The notes under the pieces were generated by a model. That model made no database searches. It was given only the letters and a program-made list of their open reading frames with translations, and had not been told where the DNA came from. The translations under genes were made by a program, and so were the position numbers. Positions 54,300 through 62,871 of a DNA stretch of 64,000 bases are shown in pieces. Numbering within the stretch: position 1 is the stretch's first letter; each line of letters opens with the position of its first letter. Source of the DNA: Aerococcaceae bacterium zg-252 (GTDB taxonomy: Bacteria; Bacillota; Bacilli; Lactobacillales; Aerococcaceae); contig CP066204.1 of assembly GCA_016237705.1 (NCBI GenBank), positions 124,001 through 188,000 of the forward strand. The letters are read 5' to 3'.

Positions 54300-55145
54300 A
54301 TGAGTTTAAAAATTGAAAAAATTAATAAAAATTATTTTCGTCATGCTGCATTAATTGATGTTGATTGCGAATTTTTACCGGAAAAAATATATGGTTTACT
54401 TGGACGTAATGGAGCAGGAAAAAGTACATTGTTGAATATTATTGCACATCGTATTAATAAGACGAGTGGAGAAGTAACCTTGAATGGCGATTCCATTTAT
54501 TCAACAGAAGAGGCTCGTAAAGAAATCTATTTATCAAATGATGAAACATGGTTTGATAACGGTATGCGTATTACACAATTGATGTCGATTATTCAAAAAT
54601 TTCACCCAGACTTTGACGTTGAATTTGCACAAGCATTATTTGCAGAGTTTGAATTAGACCCTAAGAAACGATTCAAGGCATTGTCAACAGGGTATCGCAG
54701 TATTGCTAAATTAATTATTGCTTTATCAATGCCGTCGAAGTATATCTTTTTAGATGAGCCTGTGTTAGGGCTTGATGCACATCACCGAATGTTATTCAAT
54801 AAGAAATTAATTGAGGCGTATGAACGTAATCCACGAACTTTTGTTATTTCAACACATATGATTGAAGAGATTGCTTATTTATTAGAAGAAATTATTATTA
54901 TTGACCGAGGTATGGTGAAGCAACAAGCGAATATCGAACAGGTGTTGAATGCAGGATATGTCTTAACTGGGACAGCAAGTCAAGTTGAACCATTGCTTAA
55001 AACTTTAACGGTAGTAAATATCGACCAGTTAGGTCAATTGATTTCAGCTGCTGTACTAGGAGAGCTACCAACGGAATTGCCAGTAGGTGTTGAAGTGCAC
55101 CCACTAGGATTGCAAGACTACTTTATCCATACGACAACTAACTAA
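54300..55145 (+). CDS. ABC transporter ATPase of the YtrA-linked operon
   Basis: 281 residues. Walker A GRNGAGKST, Walker B YIFLDEPVLGLD; the signature is degenerate (LSTGYRSIAKL instead of LSGGQ), normal for YtrB/BcrA-type ATPases. The partner permease is the next gene. Such systems often answer wall-active antibiotics; that role is inferred from family context only. Confidence 0.87.
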   Translation: MSLKIEKINKNYFRHAALIDVDCEFLPEKIYGLLGRNGAGKSTLLNIIAHRINKTSGEVTLNGDSIYSTEEARKEIYLSNDETWFDNGMRITQLMSIIQKFHPDFDVEFAQALFAEFELDPKKRFKALSTGYRSIAKLIIALSMPSKYIFLDEPVLGLDAHHRMLFNKKLIEAYERNPRTFVISTHMIEEIAYLLEEIIIIDRGMVKQQANIEQVLNAGYVLTGTASQVEPLLKTLTVVNIDQLGQLISAAVLGELPTELPVGVEVHPLGLQDYFIHTTTN

Positions 55146-55175
55146 TTGAACAGAGTACGATAAGGAGGAATCAAT

Positions 55176-55871
55176 ATGATTTTACAATCAATTAACTATT
55201 TATTAAAACGATTATTTAAACTTAGTATCATCTCAACATTAATATTTCTCGCTGTAATGTTTATATTTGTACGATTATTAGGGGGAGGAGATAATGGCAT
55301 TATTGAATTGAAAATTTCAACGTGGTGGGTATTTTTAATATTTGGTTTTGGTATATCCGAGGCGGTTAAGTATTTCCGTTTCAGTAATTTATTAGGAATG
55401 ACAAGACGTCAACATGCGATTGCATATTTATTATCTAGCCTTATTGGTTCAGCGATTTTTGCGTTGATTTCAGTTATCAGCAGTCAGTTTGTAACGCAAA
55501 TGATTGTAGGGCCGTTTAAATTAGTGTTTGAAAACTATGGGTCTGATTGGCTAAGAGTGTTGTCATTAGTGGGGTCATACTGGTTAGTTTGTGTTTTTGC
55601 GAGTTTACTGGCTCTTATTTTTAATAAATTACCTAAAAATGTAGGGATTTATGTGGTGATTGGGGCTGTATTTTTAGGGATTCCATTAGTTTCGGGTGCA
55701 GGTGCTGTAGTTGTTAATTTGCTTGAATCACAAAATGTCATTGCGTTGATGAAAGTTATTAACTTCATTAAAAGTGTACCGGCATTTGTATGGGATACGC
55801 TACTCTATGTAGTGGTTATTGGGGGCTATTGGTTAGTGCAAAGAAGTCATGTGTCACGTGCGATTGATTAG
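55176..55871 (+). CDS. ABC-2-like membrane protein of the YtrA-linked operon
   Basis: 231 residues with about six membrane helices (for example IISTLIFLAVMFIFVRLL, and SLIGSAIFALISVISSQF) and no other recognisable motif. The RNLLGMTRRQ-like loop (here SNLLGMTRRQHA) is common in ABC-2 permeases. RBS AAGGAGG. It is the permease partner of the ATPase by position. Confidence 0.75.
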   Translation: MILQSINYLLKRLFKLSIISTLIFLAVMFIFVRLLGGGDNGIIELKISTWWVFLIFGFGISEAVKYFRFSNLLGMTRRQHAIAYLLSSLIGSAIFALISVISSQFVTQMIVGPFKLVFENYGSDWLRVLSLVGSYWLVCVFASLLALIFNKLPKNVGIYVVIGAVFLGIPLVSGAGAVVVNLLESQNVIALMKVINFIKSVPAFVWDTLLYVVVIGGYWLVQRSHVSRAID

Positions 55872-55874
55872 GTA

Positions 55875-55940
55875 TGGGGTGTGAGTGAGAGAGCTCTGAG
55901 AGATAGAAGTAGATACAATCCAGTTCGGAACTGGAATAAA
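55875..55940 (+). repeat. Decayed structured leader element, copy N
   Basis: GGGTGTGAGTGAGAGAG and GAAGTAGATAC, then ACTGGAATAAAG recall the element edges. An inner CCAGTTC / GAACTGG dyad is perfect. It is about 250 bases from the next start, so it is no longer a ribosome-site leader. Confidence 0.35.
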
Positions 55941-56075
55941 GACATTATGGTAGTAAAAACAATGGCGAGGGGTATTAAATAGGTAGAATGGTTTGAATTT
56001 TATCGATTTGTGACAGTGTAATCAAAAATGTTAAAAAAAGGTAAAGAAATTGATAAGAAAAAGGTAACGATTTAC

Positions 56076-56104
56076 TTGACAATGAATACTTTGAGGAGTA
56101 TCAT
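56076..56104 (+). promoter_or_regulatory. Promoter of the LPXTG protein gene
   Basis: TTGACA, 17 bases, TATCAT; leader of about 90 bases. Confidence 0.7.
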
Positions 56105-56196
56105 AATGTTGAGTATAGGGGCTGATAATTATCTTAGTGGGTGATAATTTGCCTTTAATATTGACTCGAAAAATAAAAATGTTAGGAGAATTAGAC

Positions 56197-57240
56197 ATGC
56201 AATCAAAAAAAGTGAAAATGTTATTAGCTAGTGCAATTGCTTTATCTGGTTTAGCTTTCGTTAATCCAACTCAAGCAAGTGCTGAAGAATCAGCTGTAAA
56301 TCCAGGGTTATTACGTGGAGGTTTGCTGAATTTAGATGAAACACCAGATGAAACACCAGATACAAAACCAACTGAAACACCAGCTGAAGAAGGATCAATT
56401 ATAAATAAAGGCTTGTTAAATAAGGAGCTTCCAAAATTAGATGGAACATCTACTGAAGCAACTACTTCAGAAAGTGAAAACAAGCAGTTTTTTAATAAAT
56501 TAGATGAATTAAATAAAGCAATTTCAGGTGAAACAACTGAAGCTCCAGCATCTACGACAACAACTGAAGCACCATTCACAATTAATAAAGGGTTACTTAA
56601 TCGTAACAGCCCAATTAACAAAGGATTATTTACGCAAAAAGATATCGATGCACTTGTTCAATTCCTTGAAAATGGGGATGTTTCAGGACTTGATAAAGCT
56701 TTATTAAATAAAGGAAAATTAGCACTACTTGTAGATTTTCTTGAAAATGGTGAAAGTTCAGCAATTAACAAATCTTTATTAGATATGAAAAAATTAGATG
56801 CACTTGTAACTTTCATTGAAAGTTTAGATGCTTCTGTAGTTGATAAGAGCTTACTTAATCAAGATAAATTAAACAAATTAGTTGCGTTTATCGAAGGTTC
56901 TGAAGTGGCACCAGAAGTTGCTCCAACTGAAACAGAAATGACAGAAACAACTGTTGAAATGACAGAAATGACAGAAACAACAGCTGAAATGACAGAAACT
57001 ACTGTTCAAGCAGAAACAACAACTGAAGCTAAAAAAGATGAAGCTAAACCAGCTGAAACAACAACAGCTCAAAAAGCAACAACTGAAGCTAAAAAAGTAG
57101 AAGTTAAAAAAGAAGAATCTAAAAAAGCTGCTTTACCAAACACTGGTGAAACTACTACATTAGGTGCATTGGCATTAGCTACATTGTCTGTAGTTGTTGG
57201 TGCTGTATTAGTAGCTCCACGCTTCAAAAAAGAGAACTAA
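56197..57240 (+). CDS. LPXTG surface protein with NKxLLN repeats
   Basis: 347 residues: signal peptide ending TQASAEE, a repeat region, a Thr/Glu-rich spacer (about 240-310) and a sorting signal LPNTGE, hydrophobic stretch and KKEN tail, so sortase A should fix it to the wall. Four tandem repeats of about 25 residues follow the pattern INKxLLxxxKLxxLVxFxE (from 'INKGLFTQKDIDALVQFLEN' to 'VDKSLLNQDKLNKLVAFIE'), with shorter INKGLLN copies before them. I do not recognise this repeat. Start at ATG 56197 after GGAG. It uses GATGG for Asp-Gly, against the window trend. Confidence 0.85.
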   Translation: MQSKKVKMLLASAIALSGLAFVNPTQASAEESAVNPGLLRGGLLNLDETPDETPDTKPTETPAEEGSIINKGLLNKELPKLDGTSTEATTSESENKQFFNKLDELNKAISGETTEAPASTTTTEAPFTINKGLLNRNSPINKGLFTQKDIDALVQFLENGDVSGLDKALLNKGKLALLVDFLENGESSAINKSLLDMKKLDALVTFIESLDASVVDKSLLNQDKLNKLVAFIEGSEVAPEVAPTETEMTETTVEMTEMTETTAEMTETTVQAETTTEAKKDEAKPAETTTAQKATTEAKKVEVKKEESKKAALPNTGETTTLGALALATLSVVVGAVLVAPRFKKEN

Positions 57241-57264
57241 TTTAACCTAAATTAGCCAATTTTA

Positions 57265-57297
57265 AAGTACTGATGGTTTAACTGTCAGTGCTTTTTT
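57265..57297 (+). terminator. Terminator after the LPXTG gene
   Basis: AAGTACTGA / TCAGTGCTT stem followed by TTTT. Confidence 0.88.
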
Positions 57298-57480
57298 AGT
57301 TTTTTCAGAATACTATATTTTTATTTATAGCAGAGTGCATAAATATATTTTTTAGGTGTTGGATTGAATGATGAAATAGAATCATGAAACAATATTTACG
57401 TTGATATTCAGTAAGATTTTGATTAAACTGTAAATATACAGCTGTTTTGTACATATGAGTGAGATAGAGGGAGATATAGG

Positions 57481-58284
57481 ATGAATTTTAAGAGAGTTAT
57501 TTTGATGATAGTCTTATCATTATGTTTTTTTGTAGGAAAAGTTGAGGCAAAGACAAATATATTATTACTAGGGTCTGATGCAGGGTATGAAAGTGATAGA
57601 AAAGAAGAACTTGTTGGTAGTCGGTCTGATGCCATTGTCATTGCGACAATTGATGAAGAATCGAAAACAATCACATTTTCTTCTATTCCGAGAGATTCTT
57701 TAGTTGCGATTCCTGGAAGAGGAGAAGAAAAATTAACGCACGCTTTTGCTTATGGTGGTAAAGAATTAACGATACAGACAATTGAAGAGTGGTTAGATGT
57801 GAAATTTGACCACTATGTTGTGGCAAATATGCCAGGTTTTATTAATATCATTGATACTCTTGGAGGGGTAACTGTAAAACCGCCGATGACATTTAACTGG
57901 TGGAATAGATTTTTCTTTGAAAAAGATGTTGAACAAAAGTTGGACGGAGAGCATGCATTAGCGTATGCGCGTGAACGTTTTACTTCAGGTGGCGATTATG
58001 CTCGACAAGCAAGAATGCGTGAAATGTTGATAAAAGTAAGAGAAAAATTGATTTCTGAAAATAACATTGGTAAATATGAAGAACTATTTAATAATCGTTA
58101 TAAATTTATTGATACAGATTTGAATTTTGATCAAATTAAAGATTTATATGCACAATACTTTAATTCAGAGTACGCACCAATTGAGTTTCAACTTGCTGGA
58201 GACGGCTATACTGCTGACGGATTAGGCTATGTTGACGCTATTAGAGAAGACTCATTAGCAGAGCTGAGAAAAATTATTCAGTAA
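57481..58284 (+). CDS. LytR-CpsA-Psr (LCP) family protein
   Basis: 267 residues: short N-terminal membrane or signal segment (about 5-22), then the LCP domain with NILLLGSDAG, RSDAIVIATID, SSIPRDSLVAIPG (catalytic Arg/Asp), and ALAYARERFTSGGDYARQARMRE. LCP enzymes move polysaccharide or teichoic acid from undecaprenyl carrier to peptidoglycan. It is at the short end for the family. Three bases before a glycosyltransferase gene, it opens the polysaccharide group. Confidence 0.92.
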   Translation: MNFKRVILMIVLSLCFFVGKVEAKTNILLLGSDAGYESDRKEELVGSRSDAIVIATIDEESKTITFSSIPRDSLVAIPGRGEEKLTHAFAYGGKELTIQTIEEWLDVKFDHYVVANMPGFINIIDTLGGVTVKPPMTFNWWNRFFFEKDVEQKLDGEHALAYARERFTSGGDYARQARMREMLIKVREKLISENNIGKYEELFNNRYKFIDTDLNFDQIKDLYAQYFNSEYAPIEFQLAGDGYTADGLGYVDAIREDSLAELRKIIQ

Positions 58285-58287
58285 GAA

Positions 58288-59298
58288 ATGAGTGTGAGAA
58301 CGTTGAATAACAAGATATTATCAGTTGTGATACCAAGCTACAATTGTGCAGAGTATTTATTGGAGACAATTCCTACCTTTCTAGATATTGATACTTCATT
58401 AAAAGAATGCATTGAAATTATTATTGTAAATGACGGCTCAACTGATTATACGGCTACGGTTGGAGAACAATTTGAACAGACTAATCCTAATGTCGTTCGC
58501 TTAATCAATAAAGAAAATGGTGGACATGGTTCTACGATTAATACTGGGATTAAAGTAGCAAAAGGAAAGTATTTTAAAGTTGTAGACGGTGATGATTTCG
58601 TTGATTCACCCAATTTTGAAAAGCTAATCAGATTTTTATTAGAGATTGATGTTGATCAAGTAGTGACACCATATGTTAATTTCTTTGAAATAACTAATCA
58701 GCGTCAAGTTGACGGCGTTCTTTCTGTAAAAGAAAAACAAATCACTTCGATTGATGAGTTTTTGAAAGAAACTGGGGCGATTCCTGCTATGCATGCGATT
58801 GTTTATAAAACAGAATTGCTTAGAGATAAGGGGATTCAACTGTACGAACATTGTTTCTATGTCGATATGCAGTATATCGTTTTTCCATTACAGTATGTTG
58901 AAACAGTTGCTTATTTGAATGCACCATTATATCAGTATCGTTTGGGAAATGCAGGACAAAGTGTGAGCATGGCAAGTTATGTTAAAAACGAAAAAATGCA
59001 TGAACGAGTGATAAAATCATTGGTTGAGTTCATTAATCATGCTGAAATGAGTATGGTAAAAGAAGAAATGGTTAATCGTAGAATTGCGGATTTATGTGCA
59101 ACGCAAACCAATATTTACTTATTGAATGAAGATTCAAAGCAAGGTAAGGAAAAATACGAATTATTGAGAGAATATTTAAAAGAACATCATGCATACACAT
59201 ACAATAATCCGTTTGGTAAAAAAGATAAGTTGCTATCTAAGTTTTCGTGGCTATGGCATGGATTAGCATATGGATATAAGGTCAAAGTAAAGAAATAG
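58288..59298 (+). CDS. Glycosyltransferase family 2
   Basis: 336 residues. N-terminal GT-A fold with SVVIPSYNCAEYLLETI, IIVNDGSTDYT, and VVDGDDFVD (DxD-type metal site); C-terminal helical part. It adds a sugar to a lipid-linked glycan on the inner membrane face. No strong ribosome site; translation probably follows from the LCP gene three bases upstream. Confidence 0.88.
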   Translation: MSVRTLNNKILSVVIPSYNCAEYLLETIPTFLDIDTSLKECIEIIIVNDGSTDYTATVGEQFEQTNPNVVRLINKENGGHGSTINTGIKVAKGKYFKVVDGDDFVDSPNFEKLIRFLLEIDVDQVVTPYVNFFEITNQRQVDGVLSVKEKQITSIDEFLKETGAIPAMHAIVYKTELLRDKGIQLYEHCFYVDMQYIVFPLQYVETVAYLNAPLYQYRLGNAGQSVSMASYVKNEKMHERVIKSLVEFINHAEMSMVKEEMVNRRIADLCATQTNIYLLNEDSKQGKEKYELLREYLKEHHAYTYNNPFGKKDKLLSKFSWLWHGLAYGYKVKVKK

Positions 59299-59308
59299 AG
59301 GGTTGTCA

Positions 59309-61480
59309 ATGGGTATTGTTAATCGAATAAACAATATAATACCTCAATGGTATGAAAGATTATTTTTCATACCCTTTATTGTATTTGTAACGCTCAATTT
59401 ATTATTAATATCAAATTTGTCCTTGCCAGCTTGGATAGCTCCTTTATCAAAAGTTCCAATGCTATTATTGGTGATTAAAATTGTTTGGGATATATATGTA
59501 AAAAATATTTCGAAAACAAAGTTAATAGTCAGTGTTTTTTTACTGCTTGTTTCAATGTTAGTCGTATTGCTTGGGGGACAGAAATTTGTACTGTATTACT
59601 CGCTACTAACAATCGGAGCACATGGAATTGAGTTGCGAAAAATTTTAAAAGTTTGGTTTTATCAGTTAGCACCAATTGTGTTTATTATCTTCGTGTTTTC
59701 GTTATTAGGCATAATTGAGAATGAAGTACATTATCGTGAGAATGGTATTACAATTCGCTATGCTTTTGGTATTGGCTATCCAACTGATTTTTCGGGCTTA
59801 ATATTCTATATTTACGGCATATTTAGTTATTTATTGCCGATAAAACAATGGAAAAAAATCGTTTTAGGTGTATCGTTAGCAGCTTTAGTTTTCTTTTTTG
59901 TAGACGCTAGATTAGACACTATCTTAATTTTAGTGCTACTAGGTGCAATGGTTGTGGTTAAGCCTAAACATTTTAATGGAAAAATTGCTAATTTACTTCC
60001 ATTTTTGCCACTGATATATTTGATTGTTTCTCTTTTAATGGCATATTGTTATAATTCTGAAATTCAGCTTTATGCAATATTAGATAAAGTATTATCCGGC
60101 AGATTGCAATTAGGACATAATAGTTTGATGACGTATCCGATTAAGGCATTTGGTCAAATTGTTGAAATGAATGGGTATGGGAACTTTAGTCCAAATCTTC
60201 CGTATTCTTTCATTGATAATGCATATATTCAAATGGTGTTGCGATTTGGTTGGGTATATTCACTTACTATGGCTATTTTTCAAGGGAGCTTAATTTATCG
60301 TGCAATAATTGCTCGAGATGTTAAATTGGCACTATTGCTTTTGATTTTTGGTTTGCATGGTATGGTCGCACATCATTTCTTCAATCCGATATATAATCCG
60401 TTTTGGATAGGAGTTCTATGCAAAGATAGAAGACAAGAGCAAGAATTAAGCGAAATAATGATTGTCAGTCAAGTTAAAGATAAAGGGAATGGATTAGGTA
60501 AAGCCGTTAACGATGTGATTTCTTTCTTGAGAGCAAAAGCGAATGTGGAAGTTTCGGTCTTAGATATTACGGATAATAAATATTATTTGCTTAATTTGAT
60601 ACGAGTATTCTTTTCTAATGCCAGTGTGATATATTTTACACCTGCTGGGTCTTTGTGGGGCAATGTTCGTGATAGTGGCTATTTGTTTATAGCACTAATT
60701 TCGGGTAAAAAAATCGTTACTCATTTTCATAATAGTAACTTTGGTAATGTTGTTGTGTCGAAACGGTGGCTATTATGGCTTAATCGCTTTATTTATCAGC
60801 GAGTTTCACGAATCATATTACTAGGCGAAAAGCAAAAAGAAATGTTTGAGTTGTTGTATATTGATGATAATAAATTTAATAACATACCGAATCCAATAAA
60901 TGATGAACTTTTTATTAGTGAAGAGGAGTTTGATTTGAAAAAAGGCAATAAAGTTGTTTATTTTTCAAATATGATTAAGGATAAAGGGTATTTAGAAGTG
61001 TTAGATTTAGCGAAATATATGAAAGATGACCCATTTGCATTTTATTTTTGTGGAAAGTTTTATGATGATGAGGCAAAACAGCAATTCATGCAACAAATTA
61101 GAGAATTAAAAAATGTTCATTATATTGGTGGTGTCTATAATGCTGAAAAAATGCGTTTTTTGAAAACCGTTGATTATTTTATATTACCTACCCAATATAA
61201 AGACGAAACCTTGCCTATTAGTATGTTAGAGGCTATGGCAAATGGAGCATTTATTTTAATTAATAACAGAGGGGTTATTTCAGAATATGTTAATCATAAA
61301 ACAACTCGTTTTATTGATAATATACCAAGTTCTGACATAAGAAAATTAATCATCGAAAATTATCGTAAATATGAATATAGAGATTTTGAAATTGATAAAA
61401 TGAAGAAAGCGCATGATTTTTATACTATTCATCAATTGATTGAAAATAATATATTGGAATTAATATGGGGACAAGAATGA
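59309..61480 (+). CDS. Fusion of Wzy-like membrane polymerase and GT4 glycosyltransferase
   Basis: 723 residues in one frame. Residues 1-385 hold about ten membrane helices with an outside loop (GRLQLGHNSLMTYPIKAFG, GNGNFSPN-like NGYGNFSPN, DNAYIQMVLRFG) as in O-antigen/EPS polymerases. From about residue 390 (EIMIVSQVKDKGNGLGKAVND) a GT-B glycosyltransferase follows, with KIVTHFHNSNF, VYFSNMIKDKGYLEVLDLA and the GT4 donor site PTQYKDETLPISMLEAMANG. Such a fusion is unusual; they are normally separate genes. The junction reads through without a stop, and a dormant ATG sits there. Start at ATG 59309 after AGAGGG. Confidence 0.8.
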   Translation: MGIVNRINNIIPQWYERLFFIPFIVFVTLNLLLISNLSLPAWIAPLSKVPMLLLVIKIVWDIYVKNISKTKLIVSVFLLLVSMLVVLLGGQKFVLYYSLLTIGAHGIELRKILKVWFYQLAPIVFIIFVFSLLGIIENEVHYRENGITIRYAFGIGYPTDFSGLIFYIYGIFSYLLPIKQWKKIVLGVSLAALVFFFVDARLDTILILVLLGAMVVVKPKHFNGKIANLLPFLPLIYLIVSLLMAYCYNSEIQLYAILDKVLSGRLQLGHNSLMTYPIKAFGQIVEMNGYGNFSPNLPYSFIDNAYIQMVLRFGWVYSLTMAIFQGSLIYRAIIARDVKLALLLLIFGLHGMVAHHFFNPIYNPFWIGVLCKDRRQEQELSEIMIVSQVKDKGNGLGKAVNDVISFLRAKANVEVSVLDITDNKYYLLNLIRVFFSNASVIYFTPAGSLWGNVRDSGYLFIALISGKKIVTHFHNSNFGNVVVSKRWLLWLNRFIYQRVSRIILLGEKQKEMFELLYIDDNKFNNIPNPINDELFISEEEFDLKKGNKVVYFSNMIKDKGYLEVLDLAKYMKDDPFAFYFCGKFYDDEAKQQFMQQIRELKNVHYIGGVYNAEKMRFLKTVDYFILPTQYKDETLPISMLEAMANGAFILINNRGVISEYVNHKTTRFIDNIPSSDIRKLIIENYRKYEYRDFEIDKMKKAHDFYTIHQLIENNILELIWGQE

Positions 61481-62535
61481 AAATTTTACAAGTTACCGGA
61501 AGTCTTAATATTGGTGGGCTAGAAAATGTAGCCGCTAATATAATGAGATATGGAAAAATATATAAACAAATGGATTTTTTAATCTATGAAGAAACAGTGA
61601 GAGGCTATGAAGAAGAACTAATTGCTTTAGGAGCAGAAGTTATTATGATGTCTCCCCCTAAAGCAAGCATTATGTCGTTTCTAATTAAATTTTTTCAGCT
61701 ATTAAAAAAAGGAAAGTATGATGCAGTTATTATCCATACTTATACTAGTGCGGGATTTTTATCGTTTGTGAGTAGAATTGCCAGAGTAAAGAAAATTGTT
61801 GTGTATAGTCATACTTCAAGCGAAAGCTCTCAAGATTCATTGAAACAAAAATTATATAAGGCTTTTATGAAAGTTTTGATTGCAATATTTTCGACCGATA
61901 GAATTGCTGTGGGCGAAAAAGCTGGACAATCCTTATATTTAACCGATTATAAAATTATTGAAAATGGTATTGCTGTCAATGAGTATGAATTTTCACCTTT
62001 GAAACGAGCGTCTTTAAGAAAAGAACTAGGTATTCAGGAAGACGACCTATTGTTAGGACATGTGGGGCGTTTATCTAGGGAAAAAAATCAAGTGTTTTTA
62101 TTAGAATTAATGAATCGCATGAATAAAGATAGCAATATAAAGTTAATGTTGATTGGTGAAGGTGATGAACGTCTTAAGTTAGAAAATTTAATTAAACAGT
62201 ATCATTTAGAGCAAGCTGTAATATTAGTTGGTTCGGTGCCGAATCCACAGGATTACTATCATGCGATGGACGTTTTTGTTTTTCCGTCCTTGTATGAAGG
62301 GATTCCTTTAGCGATGTTGGAAGCTCAATTGAATGGTTTGCCTGTTGTTGCATCTAATAATATTGATAAGAAAGCATTTTTATCGGATAATGCAGCTGCT
62401 GTGTCGTTGGATGATAGCGATATATGGATGAATAATGTTTTATTAATGCAACGAAAACCACTTGATGTCAACTTAATAAATAAGTTGGATGTGACGCATA
62501 TGGTAAGAGAAATTGAAAACATTTTAATGAATTGA
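61477..62535 (+). CDS. Glycosyltransferase family 4
   Basis: 352 residues. GT-B fold with LQVTGSLNIGGLENVAANI at the start and the GT4 donor site HVGRLSREKNQVFLLELM, LVGSVPNPQDYYHAMDVFVFPSLYEGIPLAMLEAQLNG (E-x7-E). The ATG overlaps the previous stop (ATGA) after GGGGA. Last gene of the polysaccharide group; similar in plan to the C-terminal half of the preceding fusion. Confidence 0.9.
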   Translation: MKILQVTGSLNIGGLENVAANIMRYGKIYKQMDFLIYEETVRGYEEELIALGAEVIMMSPPKASIMSFLIKFFQLLKKGKYDAVIIHTYTSAGFLSFVSRIARVKKIVVYSHTSSESSQDSLKQKLYKAFMKVLIAIFSTDRIAVGEKAGQSLYLTDYKIIENGIAVNEYEFSPLKRASLRKELGIQEDDLLLGHVGRLSREKNQVFLLELMNRMNKDSNIKLMLIGEGDERLKLENLIKQYHLEQAVILVGSVPNPQDYYHAMDVFVFPSLYEGIPLAMLEAQLNGLPVVASNNIDKKAFLSDNAAAVSLDDSDIWMNNVLLMQRKPLDVNLINKLDVTHMVREIENILMN

Positions 62536-62690
62536 GATATAGATATTACAGCGCTGCTTTTCGCAATTGGATAGAGTTTGTTTGAAATATAAAAGTATAT
62601 TTTCTGAGTTTGTTTGGTTAATTTTAGGTATAGATGACAGTATGATTTTTATTTAATGCAAAGACTCTTCAACATGATTAAAAGATGTTA

Positions 62691-62785
62691 GACAGAGAGT
62701 TTATACATTTTATCTAATTGAATTGTAAATGTTGATTTAGCAACGTTTTTGTTCGGCGACTTGTTAGAATTTCTTACTTTTTGTC
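62691..62785. repeat. Inverted-repeat element R2
   Basis: The inner part is close to R1 (53005-53105): AATGTTGATTTAGCAAC, then TTGTTAGAATTTCTTACTTT. The arms GACAGAGAGT / ACTTTTTGTC pair through two G-T wobbles where R1 has A-T, so pairing is kept although sequence changed. It lies after the glycosyltransferase gene, like R1 after opp. The rest of the gap to 62871 shows no gene. Confidence 0.6.
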
Positions 62786-62871
62786 CTGAGCGAATATTTT
62801 ATAAAAAAGTAGTCAAATAGGTAAATATTTGATAAAATATATAATTGATAAATGTTTTAGGGGAGAGCCTT

